Assembly: GCF_030052815.1 (NCBI RefSeq)
Contig: NC_079496.1
Coordinates: 68,933,652 to 68,997,651 of the forward strand
Direction: 5' to 3'
DNA: 64,000 nucleotides
DNA from: Hevea brasiliensis
Taxonomy: Eukaryota; Streptophyta; Magnoliopsida; Malpighiales; Euphorbiaceae
Shown here: one piece after another, positions 59,844 through 64,000 of the stretch
Layout of the letters: each line of letters starts with the position of its first letter
Numbering within the stretch: position 1 is the stretch's first letter
Translations under genes and position numbers: made by a program
Notes under the pieces: generated by a model
Database searches by the model: none
Told to the model about the DNA's origin: nothing
What the model saw: the letters and a program-made list of their open reading frames with translations, nothing else

Positions 59844-60950
59844 ATGGACCCGACATCGTAGAGAGTGGTTGAGGAAGAGGTGGAGAGTCATGCTCCACCC
59901 ATGGTTAAAGTTGGAGGTAGGGGAGAACCTGCTCCACCAGCACAAGAGGCACTTGCACAGCCTCAGCAGGCATTATTTTAGCAAATGGCTAAATTTTTTA
60001 GACAAATGACTGTGGCCCTTCCACCACCTCAGCAGTCATCCCAGAAGTCCCATTTGGAAAAGTGAAGAAAATTTGGGGCAATGGATTTCCTTGGAAAGAA
60101 AGAAGATGACCCTCTAATAGCCAAAAATTGGCTAAACAGAACAGAATGGGTACTGAGACAACTTCATTGCACCCTAGAGCAAAACCTAGAGGGTGTTGTG
60201 TCCCTACTTCAGGATGATGCTTATCAATGGTGGGACATAGTATCTAGGGAGGTGCAGCCAGATCAGATCACATGGGAATTCTTCCTCACAGAGTTTAGAA
60301 AGAAGTATATCAGTAATGTGTACCTAGAAGAGAGAAGAAGGGAATTCATTAGTCTGAGGTAGAGGCAATTATCAGTGGCAGAGTATAAAAGAAAATTTGT
60401 CAGACTGAGCTGATATGGAAGAGAGATAGTTCCCACAGAAGTTGAGAGGTGCAAAAGATTTAAGGAAGGGTTAAATGATAATATCAAACTCATGATAACA
60501 ACTTTGGGGATTACAGATTTCGCAAAATTGGTTGAAGCTGCACTAAAAGTTGAAAAAGTCAGAATTAATGAGCAGAATAGAAGAGATAGACAGCAAAAAA
60601 GAGGTCCGGGTCAAACCATTCTTCCCTTGCACCTGGTAAGAAGTTCAAAGGTCCTCAATCTCAGGGGCAGAGTCAAACACAAGGTTAGGGCCAGTCCTAG
60701 AGGCCCAGATCTCAGTTCACACCGAGGAGAGGCTAGTCCACACCATCAGTGGGCAGCTATCCAAGGATGGTGTATAAGGGACTAGCCCCAACAACCTCTT
60801 CAGCATGTCCACACTGCCATAAGTGGCACAAGGGTGAATGTTAGCGAGTGACTGGGGGTTGCTTCCAGTGTGGGTCTACTGAACATCAGATCAGAGATTA
60901 TCCAAGGAGGATTGCTACAGCTGCTCTAGTACAAGCAGACAGACCTGCCT
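59844..60950 (+). pseudogene. Gypsy gag
   Basis: ATG at 59844 in the frame of the main gag domain, with in-frame stops near 59859, 59979, 60063, 60360 and 60411. The retrotransposon gag domain spans 60081-60500: DPLIAKNWLNRTEWVLRQLH, DAYQWWDIV, FLTEFRKKYISNVYLEERRR, FKEGLNDNIKLMI. A Gln/Arg-rich part follows. A zinc-knuckle remnant (CPHCHKWHKGEC, CFQCGSTEHQIRDY) lies near 60805-60900 in a shifted frame, with the final Cys replaced by Tyr. Gag would assemble the particle and bind RNA. Confidence 0.9.
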
Positions 60951-61063
60951 CTGTAGCTCAAAGGGGTAGAAGGCCAGGTAAATTTGAGGCAGTTGGAACT
61001 TCACAGAAATCGACATCATAGTCAGCTAAGAGGCCAGAGGCAAGGGCACCAGCAAGGGCATAT

Positions 61064-62780
61064 GTTATGAGGGCTCAAGAGGAGCAGGATGCTCCAAATG
61101 TCATCCGGGGTATGTTCTCTCTCTATGACATACCTGTGCACGCATTGGTGGATCCAGGATCTACACATTCATACATTTGTATTGAGTTACCCGTGGAGAG
61201 GGGAATTCAAGTAGAGGAAAGTGACTAAGACATTTTAGTCACAAACCCACTAAGCCATAGTGAAGTGCTAAATAGAGTGTGCAAAGGTTGCCCGTTGAGG
61301 ATTCAGGGGTATGAGTTCTCGGCAAACCTAATTGAATTACCCTTCCATGAGTTTGATGTCATCCTTGGAATGGATTGGCTATCACATCATCAAGCAATTG
61401 TTGATTATAGATTGAAGAGAATTACATTGAAAACTCCTGAGAATGATGAGATAACAGTTGTGGGGGAAAGGACAGATTTTCTGTCTAATGTCATCTTAGC
61501 CACAGCTATATGGAAATTGATAAGAAAAGGCTGTAAAGCCTATTTGGCACATGTGGTTGATATTAGACCGGCTAAGCTTGACCCGTATGATATACCTACT
61601 GTAAGTGATTTCCCCGATGTCTTCCATGAAGAATTACCTGGTTTGCCACCAGAAAGGGAAGTAGAATTTGCTATTGAGATAATGCTGGGTACAGCACCAA
61701 TCTCAATTGCCCCTTATAGGATGGCAACCACTGAATTAAAGGAGCTAAAAATCTAGTTGCAGGAGTTACTGGATAAGGGGTCCATATGCCCCAGTATGTC
61801 ACCGTGGGGAGCTCCGATGCTGTTTGTGAAAAGGAAGGATGATACTTTGAGGTTATGCATTGATTACCAGCAACTAAACAAAGTAACTGTGAAGAACAAA
61901 TATCCATTGCCCATAATTAATGATCTGTTTGATCAATTGAAGGGAGCAGGCATATTTTCTAAGATTGATCTCAGATCAGGGTATCATCAGCTGAGGGTAA
62001 AGGATGCAAATGTGCCTAAGACTGTATTCAAGACTTGGTATAGGCACTATGAATTTCTGGTGATGCCGTTTAGTTTGATAAATGCACCAGCAGCTTTTAT
62101 GGACTTTATGAACTGTATCTTCCATCCATACTTAGATTGGTTTGTAGTCGTCTTTATTAACGACATCCTGGTGTATTCTAAGAATAGAGAAGAAGATGAT
62201 GAGCACTTGAGGATTGTTCTGCAGACATTGAGAGAGAAGAAGCTATATGCTAAGCTGTCCAATTGCGACTTTTGGTTGCATGAAATTTCTCTTCTTGGAC
62301 ACATAATATCATCTGATGGGATTGGAGTGGATCCCAAGATGATTAAAGCAATAATGGAGTGGAAGCCTCCCAGAAATGCAACTGAAGTCAGAAGTTTCTT
62401 GGGGCTAGCTAGGTATTACATAAGGTTTGTGAAGGGGTTTTCTTTGATAACTGCTCCACTGACCAAGTTGCTGCACAAGAATGTAAAATTTGACTAGAAT
62501 GACAGATGTCAAGCCAGTTTTGAGAGGTTAAAGGCTTTGTTGACAGAGGCACCATTGTTAACACAACCAGTTTGGAGAAAAGATTTTGTGGTCTACAGTG
62601 ATGCTTCCCATAATGGGTTAGGCTGTGTTCATATGCAAGAGGGGAAAGTGATCACCTATGCTTCTAGGCAGCTAAGGCCACATGAGAAGAACTACCCTAC
62701 CCATGATGTGGAGTTAGCAGCGATCATATTTGCACTGAAGATATGGAGGCACAACTTGTATGGTGAAAAGTGTTACATAT
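61064..62780 (+). pseudogene. Gypsy protease, RT and partial RNase H
   Basis: One frame throughout, interrupted only by TAA 61226, TAG 61754 and TAG 62495. The protease site reads DPGSTHS near 61150, with Pro after the catalytic Asp where Ser or Thr is normal; FDVILGMDWLS follows. [50 protein letters not shown], and the catalytic box FINDILVYS, in which Asn (62159-62161) replaces the first Asp. RNase [54 protein letters not shown], then the gene ends in mid-domain at 62780. Integrase and polypurine tract are absent. Confidence 0.93.
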
Positions 62781-64000
62781 TGTAACACCCTCACTATAGC
62801 AATTCCGTACATTCTACTGTTTCGGTGACTGGAGTCAGATTGGACAGCTAGAATGTCTGGAAAAATATTTAGACTAGAGTGAGGAGTCATAAATAACTCA
62901 AATAATGATAAGAAAAATTTAGGAAAAATTTTAAAAATAAAATATAACCAAGTTAAATGAGCCGGTGCTCTAGCGATGGGTAACCTAGTGTGAAGTTGCG
63001 GTCTTTGCAGCTAGGACCCCTAAACTCAGGAAAAATTCATGAAATAATTTTTGGGACTCCAGAGAAGAGTCATTGAGGTTTCTATGGCATTAGAATGCCA
63101 AGAAAAGGCTTAGAAAATTTTTTCGATCGGTACAGACGATTTTGGCTAAATAAGCTAAACGAAGGGCATTTTGGTCATTTTGTCTTCAGAGATGATTTTC
63201 GGCCGACTTGTCTAGTTAAGTAAATAATTATTATGATCTAAAATATGAATAAATATTGCTAAAAATTTAATTGAAAATGAGTAGAAAAGAAAAGGAATGA
63301 AAAATGAAAGAAATTGGGAATTATGACATCACATGATGTCATTTAAATGCTAACACCCAATCACAATTTGATAAATAAAATAAAATAAAATAAAGGAGAT
63401 AAAAAAAAAACCAAACAACCATCTTCCTCATTATACTCTCATTGCCGGAAATCTCTCATCTCTCTCCCTTCCATGAAAAAAATTTCTTCATCTCTCTTAA
63501 TTTTCATTGATTTTCCTCCACAAAACCTTAGACCTCCTTCATTAAAACTTGTCTACACCACTTGGGAAGGTGTTTGATTGCCAAAAAAACCAAAGAAAGT
63601 GAAGGAAATTGAAGGGAGAAATTCTCTCCAAGGAGGTCAGTGCCATATTCTTTGCTTTTACATCTTTCTAAACATGAATTTAAGCCAAGTTGAAAATTTG
63701 ATAAAAATTGAATTAATGAGGCATGGTTATGTTCCATGAAATTTTAGCAGCCTTGACATGAGTTAGGGTTAGGAGAATTCTTTGATTTAAAGTGACATAT
63801 TAGCTACCCCTAGTATAAATTATATGATTAGCATAGCAAATTAGGAATAAGATGCATGAATTAGAGGCTTGGTCAATTAGGGTTAGGGTTTTAAAATTTA
63901 ATTTTGGGAGTGGATGAAAATGGACATAAACTAAAGTTGTAATGGTCAATTAGTGACCATTTGGCTATGATTAATGAGGAATTGAAGTGATTTGTGCCAA
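62781..64000 (+). repeat. Family-B LTR 4, cut by the window edge
   Basis: TGTAACACCCTCAC start, same order of landmarks as 40388 onwards (AATAATTTTTGGGACTCCAG, GGGCATTTTGGTCATTT). It is either the 3' LTR of the element at 57124, after deletion of integrase and tract, or a new insertion into RNase H. The end is outside the window. Confidence 0.85.

Noticed and set aside
59716..62780. Host gene candidate
   Set aside because: Order of gag, protease, RT and RNase H after a primer site identifies a Gypsy element. No host gene was found anywhere in the window.

Overview
This is a plant nuclear window, almost certainly a eudicot, made almost entirely of transposable-element sequence. I found no host protein-coding gene, tRNA or rRNA gene, and no CRISPR array. 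The plant assignment rests on chromodomain Ty3/Gypsy retrotransposons with 3-4 kb LTRs, Ty1/Copia elements primed by initiator tRNA-Met, and an endogenous plant pararetrovirus (Caulimoviridae). The LTR style recalls Euphorbiaceae genomes, but that is only an impression. Every coding region carries stops or frameshifts, so this is a nested, decaying repeat cluster.

Layout. (1) 14-27156 is built on LTR sequence of one Gypsy family read on the minus strand. LTR copy 1 (14-1296, 12417-12663, 16241-17528) is interrupted twice: by an 11.1-kb Gypsy element (1297-12416, target duplication TGTTC) and by a 3.6-kb plus-strand LTR (12664-16240, target duplication TAAAT). LTR copy 2 (25568-27156) carries both target sites uninterrupted. 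(2) 17529-25567, between the two LTR copies, is an endogenous pararetrovirus in two inverted halves: capsid-zinc finger-protease-RT-RNase H-ORF2-promoter-leader on the plus strand, then leader-primer site-movement protein-capsid N-terminus on the minus strand. They overlap only in a 245-bp inverted repeat of leader sequence. (3) 27157-35888 is a minus-strand Copia element with one truncated LTR. (4) 35889-40387 is the 3' end of a plus-strand Gypsy polyprotein, split by a solo LTR (36529-40090, target duplication CAACG). (5) 40388-59715 is a row of three LTRs of a second Gypsy family, the middle one interrupted by a complete Copia element (46622-56507, target duplication GCGCG) of the same family as (3) but in opposite orientation. 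(6) 59716-62780 holds gag, protease, RT and part of RNase H of a plus-strand Gypsy element, ending abruptly in another LTR that runs off the window.

The most notable objects are the inverted two-half pararetrovirus with a recognisable 35S-type promoter, the strangely simplified LTR at 12664-16240 (possibly a poorly polished or artificial stretch), a 74-nt intron-like insertion shared at the same integrase codon by two Gypsy copies, repeat arrays conserved in the leaders of both Copia elements, and five sites where one Copia copy has TAG and its sister has CAG, as expected from deamination of methylated CHG sites. Coordinates of elements with target duplications are exact to the base as read; edges without them are approximate.
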